A DNA stretch of 64,000 nt from Chlorokybus atmophyticus. Lineage: Eukaryota; Streptophyta; Chlorokybophyceae; Chlorokybales; Chlorokybaceae. Positions 22,062 through 32,668 of this stretch are shown piece after piece (within the stretch, counting starts at the first letter, position 1; every line of letters begins with the position of its first letter). A program made the position numbers and the translations under genes. The stretch is taken from positions 235,059 through 299,058 of the forward strand of contig RHPI01001132.1 of the NCBI GenBank assembly GCA_009103225.1, written 5' to 3'. The notes under the pieces are model-generated. The model made no database searches and was not told the DNA's origin. It was given only the letters and a program-made list of their open reading frames with translations.

Positions 22062-23979
22062 ATGAGCTTCCTCGGGTTGGGCAGGTGAGTTACACACACC
22101 TGATTGTGAAAGCAGCAAGATGCACACACAGTTGCATACAAACTACAGTGTTTCTACTGCGCATGTATGCCAGATTGTGTGTGACCGTACAGAGACATGT
22201 TTAAGGTAAACGTCTGTACAGCATTTGCGTACATTTCAGTACAACACATGGATATATAGTTACCATGACTTAAAACATGCGCGGAGGACTTATACTTACA
22301 CGCTTTTGGGACATTTTTCTACGACTCCCTCATCAAAGCTGTTACACAAGTATGCATGTGTGCGTGCGCTCGCACGTCCTCGCATGTGTGTGTGTTTTGC
22401 ACACGGGTGTATGCGTCTGGGCGCACACGAGCAAGCGTGCGCACTCGTGTGCATGTGCATGCGGGTAGGTGCGTGTGTGCATACGCCCGTAAGCATGTGC
22501 ACACGTGTTTGTTCATGGCAATGGACGTCACTCGTATTTGTGTATAATATGCTACCTCCAGACTGTTGCTATCAGACAACCGTATCCAATTTCGTAGTCA
22601 GATGAACACACACGTACATGAGCACCTGCCATATTGTGGTAGTACGCAAGCCACTGCTCCACTTCTGTCATCCGCATGTACACAAACTATGCTCGTACCA
22701 AGTCTTGCACGCATGGTTGCGCAGTCGCAATCAGAAGACCTTCAGACCAAAGAAGAACACTCCCGTAGGAAGCAAGGTACATTATTTCGGCGGTCCCTTG
22801 CATAATCTTTTGGACATTCTGACATCCAATACTTCTTGCGCTCGTTACTGTTCTCATATTCATCTGGTTGCATGAATACAACAGGGTGGTTTCTGTCGAA
22901 CAGCCGATGTCTTCCCAACTGATTGACTACTTTTCTGTTTTGCAGGGCTTGCAGCTGAGACAGCACATCGATGCAACACTTGGGAGTGGCAACCTGCGCG
23001 ATGCCGTGCGGTTGCCGCCAGGAGAGGATCTCAACGAGTGGCTCGCAGTCAACAGTAAGCATGCTTGGCAGCACACACCACCAACACCACACTTGACGAT
23101 GTGTCTTTGCCTCTCATGACTTTCTTTTTTCCAGCGGTGGACTTCTTCAACCAGATCAACCTGCTGTACGGCACCATCACGGAGTTCTGCACGCCGCAGG
23201 ACTGCCCGCGCATGACTGCCGGCGCAAAGTGAGCACGTGTGTGCTTATTGTTCACGCGTACACATACAGGGTCAGGTCATTGGTAATTTGGCTATAGCCC
23301 AACCTGTGGCTATGTGTGTGTGTAAGCGTGCGCGTCTGCATGTGTGCGTGCGCGCGCGTGCACACTTGCAAGCGTGTGCGCGCGCACACATACATGCACA
23401 TGCACGCGCAGTTATGAGAATGCTGTCTCACACGCTCACACGTAAAGCCAATGCGCTTGCTAGTGTAATGCATAATGACTGCTGCTGCTCGCAATGATGC
23501 CTGATTAACCCTTGCTGTTGCTTGCCAGCTTTGAGTATAGGTGGGCGGATGGCGTGAAGATTAAAAAGCCCATTGAGGTGTCCGCCCCGGAGTATGTGGA
23601 GTACCTCATGTCGTGGATTGAATCCCAGCTTGATGACGAGCACGTGTTCCCGCAGCGATTAGGTACATACAAAACCCAACATGAATGTACGTATACAAGT
23701 ACGTGTGCATGCGAAGTTCATGCAGGCCAATCCTTTTTCTCTGTGATAGGAGCAGCTTTCCCCAAATCCTTCTTGGAGACGGTGCGGACAATCTTCAAGC
23801 GGTTGTTCCGGGTGTACGCGCACATATACCACAACCACTTCCAGAAGATTTGCAGCCTCGGGGAGGAGGCCCACCTCAACACGTGCTTCAAGCACTTCAT
23901 CTACTTCACACAGCAGTTCAACCTTATCGACCGCCGCGAGCTCGCACCCCTACAAGAACTCATCGACTCCTTCTCATGA
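22062..23979 (+). CDS. MOB1: MOB kinase activator 1
   Basis: Six exons: 22062-22084, 22725-22776, 22946-23054, 23135-23228, 23529-23662 and 23750-23979; 213 residues (human MOB1A 216). It begins MSFLGLG then [17 protein letters not shown], and continues with [58 protein letters not shown] and [20 protein letters not shown]. The zinc site is intact: C-x4-C in [10 protein letters not shown] and the two His in AHIYHNH. MOB1 binds and activates NDR/LATS-type kinases in the Hippo/mitotic-exit pathway, controlling cell division and growth. The first exon has only 23 bases. All introns are GT-AG. Confidence 0.97.
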
Positions 23980-24646
23980 CCTTCAACCTCTGATTTGTCT
24001 GTGCTCTTCTGTCTCACGCATGTAGGCAAAGACATTACATGTGTTGTACTACACAAATGCATCAGTTGCACAGTCATTGTAAGATCCATGTGTTAGGACT
24101 ACTGTGGGCTTGCTAAGTTGAGTTTGTGGCGTGCACGCGCAGAGCTGTGATTGTGCACAGCTTTAGATTATCTGCAAGTGGGTGATTGGAGTCAGTGTGA
24201 ATTCTCTTTACACTTATGTGAATATCTTCTAGACTGTTATGTTTCAAATGTGTTTGGTATGGTTTTCGAGCTGCAAGCGCGGAGCCTGATGAAGTGTTCC
24301 ACGTATTCAAACTTGCACTTCTTGGCACACTTCCAGGCTTCGCTTTCACTGCCATTTGTTAAATGCTGAGCTTGCATGAAATCAACCAAGGCCGCCCACA
24401 AGGCACTTGGGTGGGCTCATTGCAAAGTGCACCAGCACTGATATGCATGGCAAAAAGAGCAAGAACAGTCTCTGCATGAACCTATCACCTCTGTGACATT
24501 GCACAGTAACCAATGGAACAGCTGTCACACAACCAATATACACCAACACTATATGCTATGGATACAAGGCAAATGTAATGCCTAAGGCTTGCACCTTAAC
24601 AATGAGACCCACGCTCAGGTCCAGACGGCATGTCACCTGCAAACAT
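23980..24646. other. Convergent 3' spacer, MOB1 / ferredoxin-like
   Basis: 3' UTRs of two converging genes. No conserved coding sequence seen. Confidence 0.5.
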
Positions 24647-26069
24647 CTAGCAAGCTGTCACTGCACCTTCACGCTCTTTCCTGCTGGCTTTCGCCGTCTT
24701 CTTCATCTCTTTCTCCCTCTTCTTCATCTCCTTCTTCTCCATCTCCTGCTGCTTCTTCATCTCCTTCATCTGCTTGCGATTTTGTGCCGCCATCTCCGTC
24801 TCCATTTCCATATCGCTCTCACTCTCGCTACTGCTACTGCTGCTGTCATCCTCCTGAACCATCATCTGCTGCTTCTTCCCCTGCATGGTTGGCTTTGATG
24901 ATGCATACTGCCTGTCCAAGAAGTTCTCTGTTCTCCCCTCATCACGGATGCGCATAGCTTCCATCAGAACAGCCTCACGCTTGCTGCGGTCCATGTCATC
25001 GACAATGGCATTCAAATGCATTTTGTACATCTCCAGTTCAGCTGCACAGTGAAAGTGTGAGCATGAAGCAAGGCATACAGCAAAGGTTTCCTATTGTTCA
25101 GATATTAGTGCGTACCTTCTGGAGACTGTGCTTCAATCTGCGGAGTGATAGTCTGGCTGCGTTGTGCCAGGTTGCTGCCAGAGCAGTGTGTTTCCAACAA
25201 TCTCTCAACCTGCGACCAACAACTCCAACTCAAAATGCATAGAGCATGACAAGTATGACATAGTTGCACAGCATTGGGTGCTGTCCAACCTTGTGCAACT
25301 GCCAATCAAATTGAGGAACAGAAAGCAAACGCAAACAACTACTCAAGCACCTGTTCTGTGGTTTTTACTCCCGACACAATCTCCCCGTCGGGCCACACAC
25401 GCACGTTGGGCCCCTTCTTGCACAGGTCCATGCATTTGGACACCTCCTGCACCTCCACGCCCTCGGGCGCTGCATCGCGCAGGGCCTGCAGCGTCGCCAT
25501 CGCGCCGTTGCGGCAGCAACTCTTCTTGGTACATACCTGTGTCCATTGGCAATGTGTGAATGACAGTCCGTGCATACAGTTGTGTCCTTGCAAGGTTGAA
25601 GTACAAGTGACATGTTCGTCTCGTTCTGCACCTGGAGAACAGCTTGTGTAGTCGTCATAGCCTCCTTCTGCGAGCCCGTGCTGGCAGGAGCACTGCTTTC
25701 AACAACCTAACCGAAGAAAGGGTCGATCATCAGAAACGACTGCTATTACCACCACCATTTAGCATAACAAAGGCACATCACTGATTGAAGGCCGCACATG
25801 AAGCAAGCGACCGGGTTGTGTTTGTGATAATCCAAGACATAGCGCGAATGGCAGGTTGTTCAGAACCTTGCACAACTTACCACAGCCGTGCTCTGAGCTC
25901 TGGCAGCCAGGAGGCGGCCTGGCCTGGCCGGTCTGTGTTGCTTTCTGCTGCTGGACCTCCGCGTGGCCGTGTAAAAACCCTGGTGGTCCGACCAGGCGCC
26001 AGCGGCAGCTGCCGCCTGCCCCAGCTGCTGCCTGCCCACCATCGCCTGGGCCGCTATGCCCGTAGACAT
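24647..26069 (-). CDS. Thioredoxin-like [2Fe-2S] ferredoxin with plastid-type transit peptide and charged tail
   Basis: Five exons: 26069-25881, 25706-25632, 25536-25351, 25209-25116 and 25041-24647; 312 residues. The first about 60 residues are Ala/Arg/Ser/Gln-rich with few acids, as in chloroplast or mitochondrial targeting peptides. Then comes a thioredoxin-fold ferredoxin core: VCTKKSCCRNGA (C-x4-C), about 35 residues, KCMDLCKKGPNVRVWPDGEI (C-x3-C). This is the cluster spacing of TRX-like 2Fe-2S ferredoxins and NuoE-type domains. The last about 130 residues are unusual: a helical segment (ELEMYKMHLNAIVDDMDRSK), a Ser/acid run, and a Lys/Glu/Met-rich coiled-coil-like tail (KKQQEMEKKEMKKREKEMKK). 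The core is probably an electron carrier. What the tail does is unknown. All introns are GT-AG and keep frame. Confidence 0.8.
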
Positions 26070-26914
26070 CCTTCCCACAGAAAACTACTTGCAGCTAGGT
26101 CCCTCTCCTAGCTCTCCCCTCCCCCTCCCCCTGCGCCTCCTTCCCCTCGTCCTTCTCCTGCTGGTCAACCCTTCAGCCTCACAGCGTCACACTCCCAGAT
26201 CGCCTTCAATAACGAGAGATCAACAACAACAATACCGATACAGTGCGGGCGCCTCCACAGACAGCAGCCTCCCCGTCCCCGACACGCACTACGCCAACAC
26301 CACCGCCGCCGCCGCTGAGTCAGAATCCAGCTGGCAGATTAGGGTTTTTGATTTGCATGGTGTTTGCTATTTTTCTATTGCTGACATGGCAGAAGCAATT
26401 GCGTTGGATTTATTGTATTTTGTGTTATTTCCTGTCGACCATGGATTGTGTCGGCGCTGTGCGCGTGTTTGTCGGTGGTCGATGGGCACAGGGCACAACG
26501 TGTGAGATGTTTTGCACGTGACTGTTGCGCGCAAGAGAGCAAGCAAGCAAGCAAGCAACAAGATTGTGTAACTTACACAAACACGTAATAATCATCATCA
26601 GGCCAAGGCTGTCTGGTGTGCTTTTGTGCTGTGCGCACATGGCCGACAGTAGCACAAGCTGAGTTACTTTTTCCTTCAACCTGCTTACTCCTTTGCCAGC
26701 ATTTGACTGAGTTGATTCAGTGGGGTGGAAGGATGTGCAACGGCTGTATACTTGAGCGAGGAGGTAGTCCTGGGTCATGATTGTGATGTTGCCCTGTGTT
26801 TGGGGCTCGTACTCTGATTCTGTGAGGAGGGGCGGTGGTGGTGCTGTTGTTGATACAATGTCTTGGGTAATGTGGCGTGAGGGTTGGCAGTGACAGCGGG
26901 CGGACATCACAGCT
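26070..26914. promoter_or_regulatory. Shared divergent promoter, ferredoxin-like / choline-transporter-like
   Basis: An 845-bp spacer. It has (CCG)n at 26301-26315 and TTAGGGTTTTT at 26339-26349, which reads AAAAACCCTAA in the direction of the minus-strand gene. An open plus-strand frame from 26056 overlaps the minus gene's first exon and has no recognisable domain. Confidence 0.5.
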
Positions 26915-29900
26915 ATGGTGTTTGGAGCGCAGGTGCGTGAGCGCTGATCACAACAACAATTACTTCCTATCTTGTGTTATGTGGTGAGGGGAGGGGGAGT
27001 GTGCCGGCAGGCACTGCAAAGCCATGCTATCTCAAGCGCATGTGCGTTGGTGACGAAACAACACACACGAACGCACGGGCGCGCGCGTGTTTGAGCATGT
27101 AGGGTGTCTCGCAAAACACAGATGTCTCAACTGCATGTTCGCCACACATCCACGTTTCATTAGTACACCTAAAACCAGCATGGAGTATGTCCGTGTCCAG
27201 TCCGCTTAGCCCTTCACCGACCATGTTGTGTTGATGCTCAACAACACCATTCCCCCACGCATATCCACCACGATACAGGGTGTTCATCCAGAGCCCCGTG
27301 GCGCACCCCCTCCACCGCCGCCCACATACACACCTCCCTCCCCGCCGCGCACGGTGACAAGCACAGGCTCAAAGGCGGTTGCTAACTTGTTGTGGGTGAG
27401 TGTGTGTGATCAGGAGACTCAAAGTGCATGTGTGACGTTTATCAGGCCAAGACGCCCTCGAGCTTGGAGGCGCAGAGGCTGGTGCCCGCGCAGATACTGC
27501 AATGGAGCAGCTACAGAGATAGATGGGTGAGGGGAATCAACCTGTGGCGCACTGTGTGTGTCCATATCACAACCCACACGACAACAATATTGACTGCGTG
27601 TGTGCACGAGCGAACATGTCCGGTCAGTTCACTCACAATGGTCATTCAATACACTGATTGATGGACGTTATTCAACAATCTGGTCGATAGTTGGATCAGT
27701 GATGCGGTGTTGATTCATTGATGATCCCGTCGATCACTCTTGTTAACTTGATGTTGCTTTGACTCTCTGATTGCAATGTTATATTTCTCTCCCCCTAGTC
27801 ACTCTTAGCCCTCCTTCTCAACCTACTCGGCTTCGTGGCTCTGCTTCTATACTCCCGTCTGGTCCTGGACCACCCTTACCAGGCATGCCAGTCACTCTCT
27901 CAAGCGAACTTGTGTTGTGTTTGTAACCATGCGACTTTACGTGCCTCGTGTCGTTGTGCAGTATGTGTGCGAGTACAGGCGACTCAACGATACGCGCGTG
28001 TGCGTGCCGGTGAAGGACCCCAAGACGGGAGAGCTGTCCGAGACGCTGTATTATCAACTCAAACAGGTGTGTGGAAGACACAAACGCTGTGGGTTGTATC
28101 AGTGATGCACAAAGCAACACTCACCCACCCACACGCACGCTCACGCGCACGCAGACTCGGGCGGTGTACGTGTACGCGGAGGTGGTCGGTGTCGCCGTGT
28201 TTGTATGCGCCGGTTTCATCTACGTGAGTCGTCGTCGGCCCCACTCCGCGCTCTACGCCGTCCACACGCTCGCGCAGATCGTGATGTGGGCAGGCACCAT
28301 CGGTTGCTTCATCAAGAGTGAGTGATCTGCATGTGTGTGTCGATGCGTTCAGTGTTGGGCACGTCACTTAGTTTTGCTTGTGTGTGCGCGCGCGTGTGCG
28401 TGCGTGCGTGCGTGCGTGCACGTTAGCATTGTTGGGTTGTTCACACTTTGTCATGTGTGTGATTGTGTGCGCGTGCAGAGTCGTGGGGTTGGGGGAGTTT
28501 GTACCTCGTGTGTGGTGTTGTTCAGGGTGCGTACTTCCTCTTCGCCCGCAGCCGCCTGCACTCCGCTGAGTGAGTTTGTGTTTGGTGTCACTGCGGGCAG
28601 TTTGTATGCAGCCTGTAACACATCATGCAACACATACTCACACATGCAGCATACTGCTGGAGGCCTGCATGAAGCTCACAGCCAACTACCGCGGGCTTGT
28701 GGCCCTCTCTGTTGGCTGCTCGCTGTTGCAGGTACGCACGCACGCACGCACGCACGCACACACACACAGACCTCTTGCTGTTGTTGATCTAACATTTCAG
28801 GCTGGGTGGTTCGTGCTGGTCGGTTGGTGTTTTGTGAGCGTTGGTGGCTCCCTGGGTCGCGCCGTGTCCGCGGGACTCTTCCTCCACCTCCTCTTCACCA
28901 CACAAGGTACGTGCGCGCGCGTGAGCGTGTGCACGTATGTATCAGAGCGCGCATATGCACCCAAATGCATGTGTGCTCACGTGTGTCCATGTGTTGCTGA
29001 GCACGAGCGAGTGCGTGCACGTGTACATGTGTATATGCGCGCACCCTCGTCTGCGTGCGTGTGCGTGTGTATCTGCACATGTTTGCGTGGGTGTGCGAGC
29101 GTGTGCGGGCGTATGTGCGTGTGCGCGTGCATGCACGTATGCATGTGCGCACATTGCATGTTTGCTTGCATACGCAGGTGGGTCTGCACGTATGCGCATG
29201 TATCTGTGCAAGCGCGTCTCGTGTGCATGCGCTCACACGCACACGTGTCGTATGCACGCTCGTGCGTGCATACGACACTGAGTTGGCGTGTTGGCGTTGC
29301 TTGCGTCCACATAGTTGTTGCCTTGCAGCGATGAGGTGCGCTGCCCACACTGCGGTGGCGGGCGTGGCCGCCGGTTGGTACTACGGCAAGCGCTTCCCTT
29401 ATCCCGTCGGTCAACCCTTGCTCAAGTGAGAACACAGACACCACAACCCACACAATATCAGCACGCTTGTGATCATCATGACGTGTATATGTGGTATGCA
29501 CACGCAGAGCGATGACCAACTCTCTCGGCTCGATGGCGTTGGGTTCGGTGCTCGTGCCAGCCGCAAGGCTCATCGAGCTTCTGAGCATCTTCACAAGGTG
29601 TGGAGTGTGCTACCAACATGCTGTTGTGTTGTTGTTGTGTTGGTACACAGTGTATCACGTGCGTGCATCACATCAGGTTGGGGAGGAGGCAGGGAGGGCT
29701 GTTCGAGTACCTCTCCCTGTTGGTGGATAAGTACGTCACGCGCAACGCCAACGTGTTCGGCTTCGCCCACGTGGCCGTGTATGGCCGGGGGTTTGTTGCG
29801 GCGTCGAGAGGGGCGCATGGACTCCTGACAGATGCTGGCATGCGTGAGTGATGTGGGTGTGGGTGTGTGCGCACATGTACAGATACACACGTGCACAAAC

Positions 29901-31132
29901 GTTCGAATGCACACATGCATACACGCAGGCACGCAGGTCCAAGCCTGCGCGCACATGCGCAACATACACACATATGCACATGTACACGAGCACATGCAAG
30001 TGTGTGCACAACGAGCGGATTGGCGTCACTGTTGTACAGAAGGTGCGATGGTTGATGGGATGATTGAGGTGGCCATTGCTGTCGGGAGCATCGTTGTGGG
30101 GCTGGCGACAGCTGGCATCAGGTCGGTAAAGACTTTGTTGTTGCTGCTGCTGCTGCTGATGTTGTCAATGATACGCGCACAACCTCAATGTTGGGTTTGT
30201 GTGCCTGAGCTGTCATGCTGCAGCTGGGTGATAGCACACTTTACCGTGGACAAGCAGCGGTTCAATGGCAGCCTTCTGGTTCCCATAGTGCTGCCTTGCT
30301 TTGTACTAGGCTTCATATCAGGTAAATTGCACACTGGATTGCCGGAGTGCATGTGCGTTTTGCAACACGCATGTACACACGCACATACATGCACGGTCAC
30401 GCACAAACATGTGCACAAGCACTTGCACGCACATATACACGCATGCGCGTGCGTGTGCGTTCATGTGCGTGCGTATGCAAGCACACGTACACCCACACAT
30501 GCACCTGGACACACGCTTGCACGCATGCCCACACGTGCGCAAATGTGCTCAGGGGTATCCATGTTGGAGGTTCTCCAGAGCATCATCACGACCATATACG
30601 TGTGCTTTGCGGAGGAGCCCCAAGTGTTGGAAGCCACAGACAAGGTGAGATACAACAGTACTACGCTCTTGTGACACAACTCACCACTCTCATTCACACG
30701 CAGGTGTTGTACATGGACTTGATGGACGTATGGTACGCCGCGCAAGAGAGCGAGTCCGAGCAGGAGTCTTCCGATGAAGACAACAACAACGACAACAACA
30801 ACAACAACAATGACCACATGTCTGATGCGAGCGTGTCCGACATAAGCGACGATGAAGAGGGTCCCAACAATGGCGTGACCAAGACGGGTGGCAAGCGTGT
30901 GGACAACAACCGACGCAGCGTGTTCAACAGTACTGCAGTTACAAATGGTGGCAACAACAGCAACAGCAACAACAGCAGCAATGTTGGGGATGAGCAAAGA
31001 GTGGGTAGTGCGAGGAAGAAGAAGAGAAGGAAGGGCACAGAGAAGATACGTAAGGACATGAGTGGACTCGTGCCTGAACGCAGCCCGCCGCAGACTGCCT
31101 CGGGCGTGCGCCGCGATGCCATGTTGTTATAG
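26915..31132 (+). CDS. Choline-transporter-like protein (CTL/PNS1/SLC44 family)
   Basis: Sixteen exons: 26915-26932, 27279-27395, 27446-27526, 27799-27882, 27962-28066, 28155-28317, 28479-28569, 28650-28731, 28801-28906, 29329-29425, 29508-29597, 29677-29843, 30040-30121, 30224-30321, 30553-30644 and 30704-31132; 633 residues. A Pro-rich N-terminus is followed by about ten membrane helices. Family landmarks: HTAVAGVAAGWYYGKRFPYP, the segment AMTNSLGSMALGSVLVPAAR, YVTRNANVFGFAHVAVYGRG then FVAASRGAHGLL, and ITTIYVCFAEEPQVLE. CTL proteins are polytopic proteins of plasma or internal membranes linked to choline and membrane-lipid transport; in plants CTL1/CHER1 acts in trafficking and sieve-pore formation. 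The cytosolic C-terminus has acidic and Asn-rich runs then a basic stretch (RKKKRRKG). The intron after 27882 has a GC donor (CAG|GCATGC). Confidence 0.9.
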
Positions 31133-31781
31133 CATTGTTGGCTCCTTTTAACTTGTATATGCCACTACTATTCATGACGCCTACCAGCTAGCAGATGTGC
31201 AGGAATCCTTGCTCTCACGCAAATGCGTGTGCACACGTGCATGTGCGTGTCTGTATGCTGAACAGCTGCTTACTGCCGCTTACAACCACCTTTCTTCCAT
31301 TGTCGCTATGGCCCCTCTTTTTGTAACAGCAAGCAGTGACACATACACGCATACCACATGCATATGCACACGCAGATGTTTGTCTGTATGTGTACCATAC
31401 ATATGAGTGTATACAACGATGGTGTGCTGCACGCAAGGATGTCATGCACAAAGATATGCGTAAGATAGTGTACACATGCACCTTAACTCTAACTCGTGTA
31501 GTATGGTGCACCATGGGCACACATCACAACTTGTTGCGATTGCAATGTGCATACTTGCGCATGCCATCAACTGCATTACACAAGAAGCAATGACTCCAAA
31601 CCAATACAAGCTTCGCTTTGCTGTTTTGAAAGCTGTTGTGTCCAAAGGCACTTGCAACATGTGCAGCAGCAGATAACGGACATGGAGCGCAATGGTGTGT
31701 CTGAGTTGACAGTGAGACACACTGTCCACGCGCAAGGGGAATCACACAACTGGAAGCCATACGTTGACTCACAAACAACAT
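31133..31781. other. Convergent 3' spacer, choline-transporter-like / UTP15
   Basis: 3' ends of two converging genes. No conserved coding sequence found. Confidence 0.5.
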
Positions 31782-32611
31782 TCAAGCAGCGAGTATGCTA
31801 GGTGTGAACGACGCAGTGAGCACGGGCTGCAGCATGCCTTGCAGCGCCTGCAGCGCGTGCTGCAACTTCACCTCCAGCTTTATGCGCTCCGCGAGCAACA
31901 ACAACTGGCACACGCAACATGTGAGATGATTGAAGTGCGGAACAAATGGACAGTGCACACATGGACTGACGCGCATGCGCATGCATGCATATGTACACGC
32001 GCACGCACGCGTGTGCGTGTGCGCACTCGCACACCAGCGCGCACGCATGCACACAACCATCTACCTTGGCATCGACGTCTTCTGACCCCTGTGAACCGGC
32101 GATAGGCGTGTATATGTCAAGCACAAGATGCGATACGCCGATCAGAAGTCTCGCATATCGTGGCTTTGTCACGTGCCTGCCATGGTTAGCAAACATGCGC
32201 ATAAGCCTGTTTACACGTTGTGTGTGAGCAGCTGTGCAGTGCAAAAACAACTGATGTCATGCAGAGTTCAGCGAGCAGTAGAGTAGACATGTTGTGCTTA
32301 CTTGCACAGAAACGAAAGCAGCAACAACAGTCCCGTGTTGTCCCGCCCGCTGATCGCCCCTCTCAACCCGCCTCGCGCGCACAACTCTTCAAACACTGTC
32401 ATCACAACCTGCAGTAAAGACCATAAGTCCTGGGACTAGTTCTGAGACAAACTGTGCGCGCAATCGCATGCATACCTCCACACGCCCTGTCCGCAGCGCA
32501 GCGTTCAGCGCGTCCCCATATCGAAACGCCTTCAACAAGTGATCGTGCTGAGCGAGATGAGCTTTCCTCCTCTTCAAGACCTTGAAGTCATCCTCAGCAG
32601 CCTGCATGGGT

Positions 32612-32668
<57 letters not shown>

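Noticed and set aside
26056-26505. Plus-strand frame with a signal-peptide-like start
   Set aside because: It overlaps the ferredoxin first exon in antisense; the hydrophobic run comes from CTCCTCCCC repeats and no splice continuation was found.
28335-29334. Long His/Thr/Ala/Arg/Cys-rich open frames on both strands (also at 12787-13422, 20279-20849, 22225-22605, 33598-33958, 56295-56853 and 61604-62254)
   Set aside because: They arise from intronic ACGC/GTGC microsatellites, which lack stop codons in several frames. They cross splice sites of well-supported genes and have no domains.
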